From Streptomyces sp. Root431 (lineage in GTDB: Bacteria; Actinomycetota; Actinomycetes; Streptomycetales; Streptomycetaceae): a stretch of 64,000 nt of DNA. The stretch spans positions 586,462-650,461 of the forward strand of contig NZ_LMEI01000013.1 in assembly GCF_001426585.1 (NCBI RefSeq), given 5' to 3'. The position numbers were made by a program, and so were the translations under genes. This document shows positions 51,901 through 60,361 of this stretch, piece after piece; within the stretch, counting starts at the first letter, position 1; each line of letters starts with the position of its first letter. A model generated the notes under the pieces. It was not told where the DNA came from. It ran no database searches and was given only the letters and a program-made list of their open reading frames with translations.

Positions 51901-53364
51901 TCAGCCCTTGAGGCCGGCCATCCACGCCTCGACCTCTTCGGAGCGGCGCGGCAGCGCGTCCGAGAGGTTCACGTTGCCGTCCTCGGTGACGAGGATGTCG
52001 TCCTCGATCCGGACGCCGATGCCGCGGTACTCCTCCGGCACGGTCAGGTCGTCGGCCTGGAAGTACAGACCCGGCTCGACGGTCAGGCACATGCCCGGCG
52101 CGAGGGTCGTGTCGACGTACGCCTCGGTGCGCGCGGCGGCGCAGTCGTGGACGTCCATGCCGAGCATGTGACCGGTGCCGTGCAGGGTCCAGCGGCGCTG
52201 GAGGCCGAGCTCCAGGACGCGCTCGACCGGGCCCTCGACGAGGCCCCACTCGACGAGCTTCTCGGCGAGGACGCGCTGGGCGGCGTCGTGGAAGTCGCGG
52301 TAGGCGGCGCCGGGCTTCACCGCGGCGATGCCGGCCTCCTGCGCCTCGTACACGGCGTCGTAGATCTTGCGCTGGAGGTCGGTGTACCGGCCGTTGATCG
52401 GCAGGGTGCGGGTGATGTCCGCGGTGTAGAGCTCGTTGGTCTCGACGCCGGCGTCGAGCAGCAGCAGGTCGCCGGAGCGGACGTCGCCGTCGTTGCGCAC
52501 CCAGTGGAGGGTGGTGGCGTGCGGGCCGGCGGCGCAGATGGAGCCGTAGCCGATGTCGTTGCCCTCGACGCGGGCGCGCAGGAAGAACGTGCCCTCGATG
52601 TAGCGCTCGCTGGTGGCCTCGGCCTTGTCGAGGACCTTCACGACGTCCTCGAAGCCGCGGGCGGTGGCGTCGCAGGCCTTCTTCAGCTCGGCGACCTCGA
52701 AGTCGTCCTTGATGAGGCGGGCCTCGGAGAGGTAGACGCGCAGTTCCTCGTCGCGCTCGGCGGTGACCTTGTCGGTCAGGGCCGTCTCGATGCCGGCGTC
52801 GTGGCCGCGGACGGCGCGGACGGGGCCGGTGGCCTCCTTCAGCTGCGCGGCCAGCTCGCGGACGTCCTTCGCGGGGACGCCGAGGAGCTGCTCGGCCTCG
52901 GTGAGGGAGTGGCGGCGGCCGACCCACAGCTCGCCCTGGCCGTCGAGCCAGAACTCGCCGTTCTCGCGGTCGGAGCGCGGCAGCAGGTAGATCGTGGCCT
53001 GGTGGCCGTTCTTCCCCGGCTCCAGGACGAGGACGCCGTCCTGCGTCTGGTCGCCGGTGAGGTACGCGTACTCGGTCGAGGCGCGGAAGCTGTACTCGGT
53101 GTCGTTCGACCGGGTCTTCAGGTTCCCGGCGGGGATCACCAGGCGCTCGCCCGGGAAGCGGGCGGACAGCGCGGCGCGGCGCGCGGCCGTCTTCTCGGCC
53201 TGCGCGATGGGCGCCAGGTCGCGCAGCTCGGTGTCGGCCCAGCCGGACTTCATGTTCTCGGCGAGCTCGTCGGACACGCCCGGGTACAGGCCGTTCTTCC
53301 GCTGCTTGATCGCCTGCTCTTCGGTCGTCTCTTCCGGGGTCTCCGGCGTGAGCTCCTCGGCCAC
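51901..53364 (-). CDS. pepP: Xaa-Pro aminopeptidase (aminopeptidase P)
   Basis: A 487-residue M24B peptidase that releases an N-terminal residue next to proline. The N-terminal creatinase-like domain (to about residue 190) carries RFPGERLVIPAGNLKTRSND and the C-terminal pita-bread domain has the five metal ligands: Asp in LLLLDAGVETNELYTADITR (two Asp), His in GTGHMLGMDVHD, Glu in LTVEPGLYF and Glu in RIEDDILVTEDG. Length is typical. ATG 53364 is preceded by GGAGGCAGACCC. A separate M24 paralogue is at 32278-33123. Confidence 0.95.
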   Translation of the reverse strand: MAEELTPETPEETTEEQAIKQRKNGLYPGVSDELAENMKSGWADTELRDLAPIAQAEKTAARRAALSARFPGERLVIPAGNLKTRSNDTEYSFRASTEYAYLTGDQTQDGVLVLEPGKNGHQATIYLLPRSDRENGEFWLDGQGELWVGRRHSLTEAEQLLGVPAKDVRELAAQLKEATGPVRAVRGHDAGIETALTDKVTAERDEELRVYLSEARLIKDDFEVAELKKACDATARGFEDVVKVLDKAEATSERYIEGTFFLRARVEGNDIGYGSICAAGPHATTLHWVRNDGDVRSGDLLLLDAGVETNELYTADITRTLPINGRYTDLQRKIYDAVYEAQEAGIAAVKPGAAYRDFHDAAQRVLAEKLVEWGLVEGPVERVLELGLQRRWTLHGTGHMLGMDVHDCAAARTEAYVDTTLAPGMCLTVEPGLYFQADDLTVPEEYRGIGVRIEDDILVTEDGNVNLSDALPRRSEEVEAWMAGLKG

Positions 53365-53507
53365 GGGTCTGCCTCCTCTTGGTACGACACTGAACCCCCA
53401 CCATCGTACGGTCGTACGGAAGGGGGCCCAGGGCCGGAAGGCCTATTACCGGAGCGTCACGTTCCGCTCACGCGCGGGCGTCTCGCGGAGCTCACGCGAA
53501 GGAGCCC

Positions 53508-53590
53508 GGAAGCAGCCCGGAACCCCGCCCGGAACCCGCTCGGAAACAGCCCGGAACCGCCTGGATCAGCCTGGATCAGCCTGGATCAGC
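53508..53590 (-). repeat. CCCGGAAC and CTGGATCAGC repeats past the PPM phosphatase stop
   Basis: Several imperfect 9-12 bp copies of GCCCGGAAC(C/A) (53508-53558) are followed by three perfect 10-bp copies of CTGGATCAGC (53561-53590), ending 12 bp before the phosphatase stop codon. They fill the gap between pepP and the phosphatase gene. Confidence 0.85.
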
Positions 53591-53601
53591 CCGGGATGAG
53601 C

Positions 53602-55017
53602 TCACTCGAAGCGTGCGGCGAGCAGGACCACGTCCTCCTCGTCGTCGGCGGTGTCGAGGCCCTCCGGCAGCAGGGTCCGCAGGACGTGGTCGGCGATCGC
53701 GCCCGGGTCGCCCCGGTCCGCCCTCGGGACGCTCGAAGCGGCCGCGTGGAGCCGCGCGAAGGCCCGGTCCATGGCGTCGCCGGTACGGCGGAGCAGCCCG
53801 TCCGTGTAGAGAAGCACCGTTTCTCCCGGCGCGGGAGACAGCTCGACGCTCGGCGCCTCCCAGCAGGAGAGCATCCCGAGCGGAGCCGAGAGCGAGGTCT
53901 CGACGAACTCGGTGCGGTGGTCGCCGATGATCAGCGGCGGGGCGTGCCCGGCCCCGGCCAGGACGATCCGGCGCTGCGCGGGCTCGGCGTACGCGAAGAG
54001 CGCGGTCGCCGAGCGCGCCGGCTCGGTGAGCCGGAGCAGGAGCTCCAGGTCGGAGAGGACGGCGACGGGATCCTCGCCCTCCATCACCGCGTACGCCCGG
54101 AGGGAGGCGCGCAGCCGGCCCATGGCGGCCAGCGCGCTCGGCCCGGTCCCGGAGACGGAGCCGACGGCGAGCCCGAGGGCGCCCTCCGGCAGCGGCAGCG
54201 CGTCGTACCAGTCGCCGCCGCCCCGGGGGCCGGTGCGGTGGCGGGCGGCGAGCTGGACGCCGGGGACGCGGGGGAGGCGGCTGGGGAGCAGCTCCTCGGC
54301 GATGGTGGCGACCTGGGCGCGGGCACGCTCGACCTGGAGGAGACGGGCGAGGTGCTCGGTGGCGAAGCGGCCGTAGAGCCCGATGAGGTGGCGCTGGCGT
54401 TCGGAGGGCTCGGCGGGCTCGTCGTAGAGCCAGACGGCCGCGCCCAGCCGGCCGGCGTCCTCGGTGGCGAGGGGGAGGGCGTAGCTCGCGGCGTAGCCGA
54501 GGCGGGCGGCGACCTCGCGGTGGCGCGGGTCGAGGCCCTCCTCCGTACGGACGTCGGGGATGGCGATCGGATCGGGGACGCGGGCCGGGTCGGCGGGATC
54601 GGGGAGGCCGTCGAGGAGGCGGCCGTAGCTGGTGGCGCCGCGCGGGACGGTCTCGATCGTGCCGAGCTCGGCGTGGGCGAGCCCGAGGCCGATGGTGGTG
54701 GCGGGGCCGAGGCCGTCGGCGGGTTCGAGGACGGCCATGCCCCGGCGGGCGCCGACGAGGGCGGCACCTGCGCCGAGCACCTCGGGGAGGGCCTCGTCGA
54801 GGGACGAGGTCCTGATGAGGCGCTCGGTGAGTTCGTGGAGGGTGGTGAGGTCGGAGACCCAGCCGGCCAGCCGGTCCTGGATCAGCGCGCCGGGCGGGAG
54901 GGCCGCGTCGGCGGGCGTCGCCGCCGCGGGGACCCCGGAAAGGGGCGCCGTAGTGTGCGGGGGGTGGGGAACCGTGGAATCGATTCCGGCCACTTTCGGC
55001 ATGTGTGGGGCGCTCAT
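53602..55017 (-). CDS. GAF plus SpoIIE-type PPM phosphatase, one metal ligand replaced
   Basis: A 471-residue protein: disordered N-terminus (1-40), a GAF domain (about 55-205) and a SpoIIE/PPM phosphatase domain (about 230-470). The domain starts with GPRGGGDWYDALPLP (first metal Asp) and has LLYTDGLLRRTGD (third) and DDEEDVVLLA (fourth). The second metal motif, normally D-x-x-G-H-G, reads VGSVSGTGPSA with Ser287 in place of Asp, so catalysis may be weak or altered. Relatives act on anti-anti-sigma factors. ATG 55017 follows GGAAAG; in-frame ATGs at 55053 and 55071 are alternatives. Confidence 0.85.
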   Translation of the reverse strand: MSAPHMPKVAGIDSTVPHPPHTTAPLSGVPAAATPADAALPPGALIQDRLAGWVSDLTTLHELTERLIRTSSLDEALPEVLGAGAALVGARRGMAVLEPADGLGPATTIGLGLAHAELGTIETVPRGATSYGRLLDGLPDPADPARVPDPIAIPDVRTEEGLDPRHREVAARLGYAASYALPLATEDAGRLGAAVWLYDEPAEPSERQRHLIGLYGRFATEHLARLLQVERARAQVATIAEELLPSRLPRVPGVQLAARHRTGPRGGGDWYDALPLPEGALGLAVGSVSGTGPSALAAMGRLRASLRAYAVMEGEDPVAVLSDLELLLRLTEPARSATALFAYAEPAQRRIVLAGAGHAPPLIIGDHRTEFVETSLSAPLGMLSCWEAPSVELSPAPGETVLLYTDGLLRRTGDAMDRAFARLHAAASSVPRADRGDPGAIADHVLRTLLPEGLDTADDEEDVVLLAARFE

Positions 55018-55647
55018 GTCAGTCGGCTTTCCGACCGGTGCGTTTGACGCCATAGCATCGCAAACCCCCATGTCATTCTGCGCCGCTCGATGCATCCACA
55101 TGTACACGCACTGGAGGAGCGATGTCCAGCATTGTCCCCATGGGACTTGTGGTGTCCGTGAGCTTGGACGCAAGGGTTGAAGTACGCGGGAAGTTGGCCG
55201 AAAATTGCCCCCGGTGTGCACCTTTTGCGGTCGACTGGCGTCGTTTGAAAGCGCGTCATTCCGAGCGTGCTGGGTACGTACTCGATGACAGGCAGGGGCA
55301 GTTGGAGCTGCCCCGGAACGTGCCGCGGAACCCCGGCGTCTTACGTGCCGCAGGCCTCGGCCCGTCCCCCAGTGGCGGGGAACGTGTTCTGACCCGGCTT
55401 GGATCTGGCACCGATACGGATCGACCTGGCTCGACCTGGTTCCGACCTGGCTCCACCTGGTTCTGACCTGCTCCACCGGTTCCTCCCCCGGCTCGACCTG
55501 GCACAACCGGTTCATACCTGGCCCGTCGACCCCCGCTTCGGCGCGGGGCGGCGCACCACCGACCTTGTACGCGCTGATACGCACGGTGAAGAGATCTGCA
55601 CATGGTGTGATGTGGATTCGGCGTTCAACGGAAAGGAACGAGCGCTC
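55018..55647. other. 630-bp divergent intergenic region with degenerate repeats
   Basis: No gene is supported here. The part next to the phosphatase (55018-55270) is A+T richer and should hold its promoter. From 55421 to about 55522 the plus strand carries degenerate 10-bp repeats of the type TCGACCTGGC (TCGACCTGGT, TCCGACCTGG, TCCACCTGGT). A reading frame at 55122-55466 is open but has no coding character and ends in the repeat. Confidence 0.6.
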
Positions 55648-56355
55648 ATGCGCGAGATCCTCGGAATCCTGGGACCCCTTGTGAGGCGAGGCAGGCGACG
55701 CAGGCTCCGGCTCCGGCGCGAGGTGAGGACGGCCCGGCTCGACGCGGCACTCACCTTCGCGGTCGAGTGGGACTGGCCCGTCCTGCCCGGCGTCGGCCTG
55801 TCGGCGACGACCCGCACGGCCGCCGGGCCGGCCTGCGCCTGCCCCGACCCCGAGTGCGCCGTCCCCGGCGCGCACCCGTACGACCCCGGGCTCCTCGCGG
55901 CCACGACCGACGAGCGGATGATCCGCTGGTGGTGGACCAGGCGCCCGGAGGCCCCGGTGGTCCTCGCCACGGGCGGCGGCGCGCCCTGCGCGGTGAGCCT
56001 GCCCGCGGTGGCGGGAGCACGGGCGCTGGCCGCGCTCGACGCGATGGGCATGCGGCTCGGCCCCGTGGTGGCGACGCCGACGCGATGGTCGATCCTCGTC
56101 GCCCCGTACGGCCTCGAACGGCTGGGCGAGCTGCTGTACGCGAAGGACAGCGTGCCCAGTTCGCTGCGGTTCCACAGTGAGGGTGGCTATCTATTGCTGC
56201 CGCCCTCGGTCGCCGGGAACGGGCAGGTGCGGTGGGAGCGGGCACCGCTCGCGGGCTCGGCCCGGCCGTGGCTGCCGGACGTGGAGGCCGTCGTGGACGC
56301 CCTGGTCGAGGCGAGCACGAGCACACCGGGCGGCGGAAGCCGGCTCACGTACTGA
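55648..56355 (+). CDS. Degenerate Prim-Pol (bifunctional primase/polymerase N-terminal) protein
   Basis: A 235-residue stand-alone protein related to the Prim-Pol domain used in mobile-element primases. Recognisable are the entry helix ALTFAVEWDWPVLPGVGL, the zinc-type cluster CACPDPECAVPGAHPYDPG (Cys, Cys, Cys, His) and the IRWWWTRRPEAPVVLATG block. In active enzymes two Asp follow this block; here the stretch is GGGAPCAVSLPAVAG with no Asp, so catalysis is unlikely. These proteins are conserved in Streptomyces chromosomes; a non-catalytic role is inferred. ATG 55648 follows GGAAAGGAAC. Confidence 0.8.
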   Translation: MREILGILGPLVRRGRRRRLRLRREVRTARLDAALTFAVEWDWPVLPGVGLSATTRTAAGPACACPDPECAVPGAHPYDPGLLAATTDERMIRWWWTRRPEAPVVLATGGGAPCAVSLPAVAGARALAALDAMGMRLGPVVATPTRWSILVAPYGLERLGELLYAKDSVPSSLRFHSEGGYLLLPPSVAGNGQVRWERAPLAGSARPWLPDVEAVVDALVEASTSTPGGGSRLTY

Positions 56356-56504
56356 CGGCTGATCGCCCGGGGCGTTCACCCGAACGGGTGTGTCCTGGCC
56401 CGACTTGCAGGGGAAACGGGCGCGCGGCCGACCGGGCGCCCGCCGGCCGCCGATATGTTCGCCCCACGCGTCGAAGATCCCGGGCGAAAGAGCAGGTGGG
56501 TCGC

Positions 56505-57209
56505 ATGAGTCCGGTGATGAGCCCGGCGAAACTCCGCATGATCGGACTCGGAGCGGCCGTCACGATCGCCGTGCTGCTGCCGATCGTCGCGGTGGCGGGT
56601 CCGACGGGGCAGATGGGTGATCCCGTACGGCCTGCCGGTCAGGGCGACGCGAAGCCAGGCAACGGGGACGGGGGCGAGGACGGGGACCTGCTGTCGGGCC
56701 TGGGGCTCGGCCGCGGATCGCGTACGGCGGAGACTCCCGGCGGCGGCTCTGACGCGGGCTCGGATACCGGCGCTGGTCCGGCGCCCGCTGCCGTCTCCGC
56801 TCCCCCCTCCTCTTCCTCTTCCCCTTCCGCTTCCGGGCCCTCCTTCGAGGCCCCGGAGCGGATCACGAAGTGTGGGCCGGAACTCGCCTCTCCCGAGGGG
56901 ATCGAGGCACAGACCTGCGTCCTGGTCGAAGGCCCCGACACCTGGGCGCGTACGTACTACCGGAACGCGACGGGTCAGGAACTCGACGCGTTTCTGACCC
57001 TGATGGCGCCCGGCGGGCGGACCGTACAAGTGCGTTGTCCGGTCGCGGCACAGGATGAACCGGGAACCTGTGAAACGCCCAGGGAACGCGGTCAGGACAA
57101 GGCCACGGCGTATACGGCGGTAGCGGAATTCGCGGGTACCGGCGAAGGGGACAGCACTCCGCTGCTGCTGCGGTCGGGCAACAACACGGCGGAGACCGAA
57201 GGAAGTTGA
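56505..57209 (+). CDS. Secreted or membrane-anchored hypothetical protein
   Basis: A 234-residue protein with an N-terminal hydrophobic segment (GLGAAVTIAVLLPIVAVAG, residues 14-32) acting as signal peptide or anchor, a Gly/Asp-rich and Ser/Pro-rich linker of about 90 residues, and a C-terminal domain with four Cys (KCGPEL, QTCVLVEG, VRCPVAA, GTCETPRE) that could make two disulfides. No family is recognised. ATG 56505 follows GCAGGTGGG. Gene ends before a hairpin at 57251-57290. Confidence 0.75.
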   Translation: MSPVMSPAKLRMIGLGAAVTIAVLLPIVAVAGPTGQMGDPVRPAGQGDAKPGNGDGGEDGDLLSGLGLGRGSRTAETPGGGSDAGSDTGAGPAPAAVSAPPSSSSSPSASGPSFEAPERITKCGPELASPEGIEAQTCVLVEGPDTWARTYYRNATGQELDAFLTLMAPGGRTVQVRCPVAAQDEPGTCETPRERGQDKATAYTAVAEFAGTGEGDSTPLLLRSGNNTAETEGS

Positions 57210-57250
57210 GTGCCGAACGCCCCGGCGCGGCCTGGGGCGGGCATGGAAAC

Positions 57251-57290
57251 GCCCGATCGCTGGCGACGGGGGATGCACCAGCGACCGGGC
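57251..57290 (+). terminator. Hairpin terminator after the secreted protein gene
   Basis: A 13-bp stem with one mismatch (GCCCGATCGCTGG at 57251-57263 with CCAGCGACCGGGC at 57278-57290) and a 14-nt loop, 41 bp past the stop. Confidence 0.6.
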
Positions 57291-57429
57291 TTCCAGAACG
57301 GTAACAAGAGATCTGCTGTTCGCAAATTCGATCTCGGTTATTCGGACAGGGATTTACCCGCCCGCAGACCGGGTTGTGGCGGAAGTCACCGACTGGTCGG
57401 TCTGTCAGTCACCGATACCACCTGGGGTA

Positions 57430-58407
57430 TCAGCTGAGAGTCACCTGACGGTTCGTGAGGCCGCCGCGCGCGCGACGCTCCTCGGCCGTCAGCGGGGCGT
57501 CAGAGGCGAGCGCCTCGGCGAGCCGCTCGGCGAACTCGGCGGCCGGCTTCTCGCACTCCTCGGCGGTCATGGAGGTCGGCAGGTCCCACACCGGCACCAT
57601 CAGGCCGTGGGCGCGGAAGGAGCCGACGAGGCGGGTGTCCGCGCCGAGGGACGTGCCCTCGCCGGCCTGGAGCCGGGCGAGCGCGTCGAGGAGCTTCTCC
57701 TCCGGGTGCGGCATGACCCAGCGCAGGTGGTTCTTGTCCGGGGTCTCGCACCAGTACGCGGAGTCGACGCCGGTCAGCCTGACCGTCGGGATCGCGGCGG
57801 CGTTGGCCCGCTCCAGGGAGGCGGCGACCTCGGGGTCGGCACCGTCCGCGGAGGCCGGGATCCAGAACTCGAAGCCCGTGTGGACCTCCGGGGCGAACGG
57901 CGCGTCCGCGTCGAGCAGCTCCTGGAGGCGCGGGCCCTCGGCCGGCACGCGGCGCGGGGGCACCGGGGTGCCCGGCTCGGTCTCCAGCGCACGCTGGAGG
58001 GTGTCGGAGAGGTCGCGCGCGAGGTCGCCGGAGGAGGAGTCGTTCTGCAGGGCGAGGAGGACGGAGCCGTCGTCGCGGCGCAGCGCCGGCCACGCCATCG
58101 GCAGCACGGTCGCGAGCGTCACGGACGGCACGCCCTCGGGCAGCCCGCCCTTCAGGGTGAGCGGCACGGTGGCGGCGGGGACGAGCTCGCGGAGCGCGAC
58201 CCAGTCGCACTCGCCGGGCAGGCCCTCGAAGGGGCGCTGGACGAGCTCGGTCACGGCGTGCGAGGCGGACCGGCCGTGACAGGCCTTGTAGCGGCGGCCC
58301 GAGCCGCAGGGGCAGGGCTCGCGCGCGCCGACGACCGGGATCTCCCCGCTCGTGACCTGTGCCTGGCCGGCCTTGCCGGCCTTCGTCTGGGGGCGCTTCT
58401 TGGCCAT
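57430..58407 (-). CDS. SEC-C motif protein, DUF5926 family
   Basis: A 325-residue cytoplasmic protein with a SEC-C zinc motif near the N-terminus (REPCPCGSGRRYKACHG, residues about 30-46) like the C-terminus of SecA, and a long conserved alpha/beta part (FEFWIPASADGADPEVAASL, WCETPDKNHLRWVMPHPEE). This matches the actinobacterial DUF5926 family of unknown function. The N-terminus is basic (AKKRPQTKAGKAG). ATG 58407 is the natural start. Confidence 0.85.
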   Translation of the reverse strand: MAKKRPQTKAGKAGQAQVTSGEIPVVGAREPCPCGSGRRYKACHGRSASHAVTELVQRPFEGLPGECDWVALRELVPAATVPLTLKGGLPEGVPSVTLATVLPMAWPALRRDDGSVLLALQNDSSSGDLARDLSDTLQRALETEPGTPVPPRRVPAEGPRLQELLDADAPFAPEVHTGFEFWIPASADGADPEVAASLERANAAAIPTVRLTGVDSAYWCETPDKNHLRWVMPHPEEKLLDALARLQAGEGTSLGADTRLVGSFRAHGLMVPVWDLPTSMTAEECEKPAAEFAERLAEALASDAPLTAEERRARGGLTNRQVTLS

Positions 58408-58525
58408 GGTGTGGCTTTCTCCCGATCGCGGCGGTGCTGTGTGCGTGCTGTATCGGGCGCGAGCCTAGCCGCACCGGGCACCCCCGCCCCTCAGGCGGGG
58501 CGCGGCCCCGCCCGAGGCACATCGG

Positions 58526-58627
58526 TCCGGACCGCTCGTCCGGTCCGTCCATCCGGACAGTCCGTCAGTCCGGACCGTCCTTCCACTGCGCACGTCCGCA
58601 CGTCCGCCCGCCCGTCCGGTCCGTCTT
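58526..58627 (-). repeat. Short GTCCGG-type repeats past the ATPase stop
   Basis: The 58408-58627 gap contains many imperfect copies of a 6-10 bp core (GTCCGG, CCGTCC, GTCCGCAC) with no coding potential, ending directly at the stop codon of the minus-strand ATPase gene. One more example of repeats starting at a stop codon. Confidence 0.75.
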
Positions 58628-59143
58628 TCAGTCCAGATCGTCGTACGTGTCGAGGAAGTCGAAGCCCGAGCCACCGCCGACGCGCGCCGCGAAGTCCTCG
58701 CGGCGGTGTCCCTCGGTGACCACGACCCAGACCGTGACCTCGCCGGTCGCGCTGTCCCGTACGCCCCAGTCCTGGGCGAGCGCGCTGATGATGTTCAGCC
58801 CGCGTCCGCCGCGTGCCGTGACCGAGGGTGTGGACGGGACGGGCCTCGTGGGACCACCGCCGTCCGTCACCTCGACCCGCAGACCACCCGCCTGGTCGAC
58901 CCGCCAGGCCGCCCGGACATCGCCCTCGCCCCGTTCCGCCCGTCCCAGCGGCCTGCCGTAGCGACAGGCATTGCTGAGCAGCTCCGAAAGGATCAGTACC
59001 GCGTCGTCGACGACCGATTCGGACACCCCGCTGCGGTACAGCTCGTCCCGCATCCGGTGTCGCGCCTCACCCACGCCCGCAGGGCCATGGGGTACGGCCA
59101 TGCTCGACGACGTGGGCACCTCCTGTGCCACCACCAACGCCAC
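58628..59143 (-). CDS. Anti-sigma-like histidine-kinase-type ATPase
   Basis: A 171-residue HATPase-domain protein of the RsbW-like group. N box LILSELLSNACRYGRP near residue 55, G1 DGGGPTRP near 100, and GRGLNIISAL near 118. The last 30 residues are acidic and aromatic (GGGSGFDFLDTYDDLD). GTG 59143 follows an ideal GGAGG, which decides the start over the longer open frame. No partner anti-anti-sigma gene is adjacent. Streptomyces carry dozens of such ATPases, many with a role in stress or development. Confidence 0.87.
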   Translation of the reverse strand: MALVVAQEVPTSSSMAVPHGPAGVGEARHRMRDELYRSGVSESVVDDAVLILSELLSNACRYGRPLGRAERGEGDVRAAWRVDQAGGLRVEVTDGGGPTRPVPSTPSVTARGGRGLNIISALAQDWGVRDSATGEVTVWVVVTEGHRREDFAARVGGGSGFDFLDTYDDLD

Positions 59144-59311
59144 CCCCGAGACCTCCTTTGCCCCACGCCACCGTGTGGATGCCCCACTGGACTGGACCGG
59201 AAACCGGCCAATGCACGTGGCGTGTGGCACTCGTGACGATCGCGTACGCGCTGAACGCGCCGGTGCACTCCCCGTAAGCCCTGGGGAGGGTGTGACGAAT
59301 GGGGCAGGAGT

Positions 59312-60142
59312 TCAGCCGCGGCCCAGCTGGGAGAGCACCTGCTTCGGACGGTTCGTGATGATCGCGTCCACGCCCAGGCGTACGCAGAGCTCGACGTCCT
59401 CGGGCTCGTCCACCGTCCACACGTGGACCTGGTGCCCGGCCTTCTGGAGCCGCAGGATCACGGCGGGGTGGTGGCGGACGATCCGGATCGAGGGGCCCGC
59501 CACGCGCGCGCCCGCGGGGAGGCGCCCGTCGCGCAGCCGCGGGGTGACGAACTGCGTCAGGGAGACGGTCGGCAGGGTCGGCGAGGCGGCGGCGATCCGG
59601 TGGAGGGACCGGGCCGAGAAGCTCATGACCCGTACGGGAGAGTCGTCGCGGGAGGCGGGGGCGTCGAGCCCGAACCGCTTCAGGAGCTGGAGGAGCCGAT
59701 CCTCGACCTGGCCCGCCCAGCGGGTGGGGTGCTTGGTCTCGATGGCCAGCTCGACCCGGCGCCCGGCGTCGGAGACGAGCTCCAGGAGGCGCTCCAGGGT
59801 GAGGACGGAGGTGTACTCGGGGTCTCCCCAGTCGGGGCTCTCCGAGGCGTCGTCCCGCTCCTCCCGCTCCTTCCAGACGCCGAAGTCGAGGGCGGCGAGG
59901 TCGGCGAGCTCGAGGGCGGAGACGGCGCCGCGACCGTTGGACGTACGGTTGACGCGTCGGTCGTGGACGCAGACGAGGTGGCCGTCGGCGGTGAGTCGGA
60001 CGTCGCACTCCAGGGCGTCGGCGCCGTCCTCGATGGCCTTCACATAGGCGGCCAGGGTGTGTTCCGGGGCGTCCTCGGAGGCTCCGCGGTGGGCGACGAC
60101 CTGGACGGGTGCGCTGTTCGGGTGCTGCCGTGCGTGAGTCAC
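59312..60142 (-). CDS. Glycerophosphodiester phosphodiesterase
   Basis: A 276-residue GDPD-family TIM-barrel enzyme that splits glycerophosphodiesters into glycerol 3-phosphate and an alcohol. The catalytic region VVAHRGASEDAPEHTLAAY (His-Arg, Glu) is near residue 17, followed by ALECDVRLTADGHLVCVHD (Glu, Asp and the second His). Later strands contain ELAIETKHPTRWAG. No signal peptide, so cytoplasmic. GTG 60142 is chosen for fit to the family; upstream starts are possible. Confidence 0.92.
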   Translation of the reverse strand: MTHARQHPNSAPVQVVAHRGASEDAPEHTLAAYVKAIEDGADALECDVRLTADGHLVCVHDRRVNRTSNGRGAVSALELADLAALDFGVWKEREERDDASESPDWGDPEYTSVLTLERLLELVSDAGRRVELAIETKHPTRWAGQVEDRLLQLLKRFGLDAPASRDDSPVRVMSFSARSLHRIAAASPTLPTVSLTQFVTPRLRDGRLPAGARVAGPSIRIVRHHPAVILRLQKAGHQVHVWTVDEPEDVELCVRLGVDAIITNRPKQVLSQLGRG

Positions 60143-60361
60143 GGCGTCATGGTGCCATTGGCGGGGTGGGGCGAGCACACCGGAATCTGTCCGTTCTGTC
60201 CGTATATAAAGGATGGGGAGCGGATGCACAGCTCCGCCTTACAGCGGCCTGACGCCCGGTGGGAAAAGCTGGTGACAACACCCTGAGCCAGGCATGACCA
60301 CCCACGACCACCCCGCGCAGTCATCGAGAAGCCAACAAGCAGTCAACGAGGAGAGCGAGCT

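Noticed and set aside
55122..55466. Possible gene in the phosphatase-Prim-Pol gap
   Set aside because: Open for 114 codons but ends in repeats, no recognisable protein and no ribosome site of quality.
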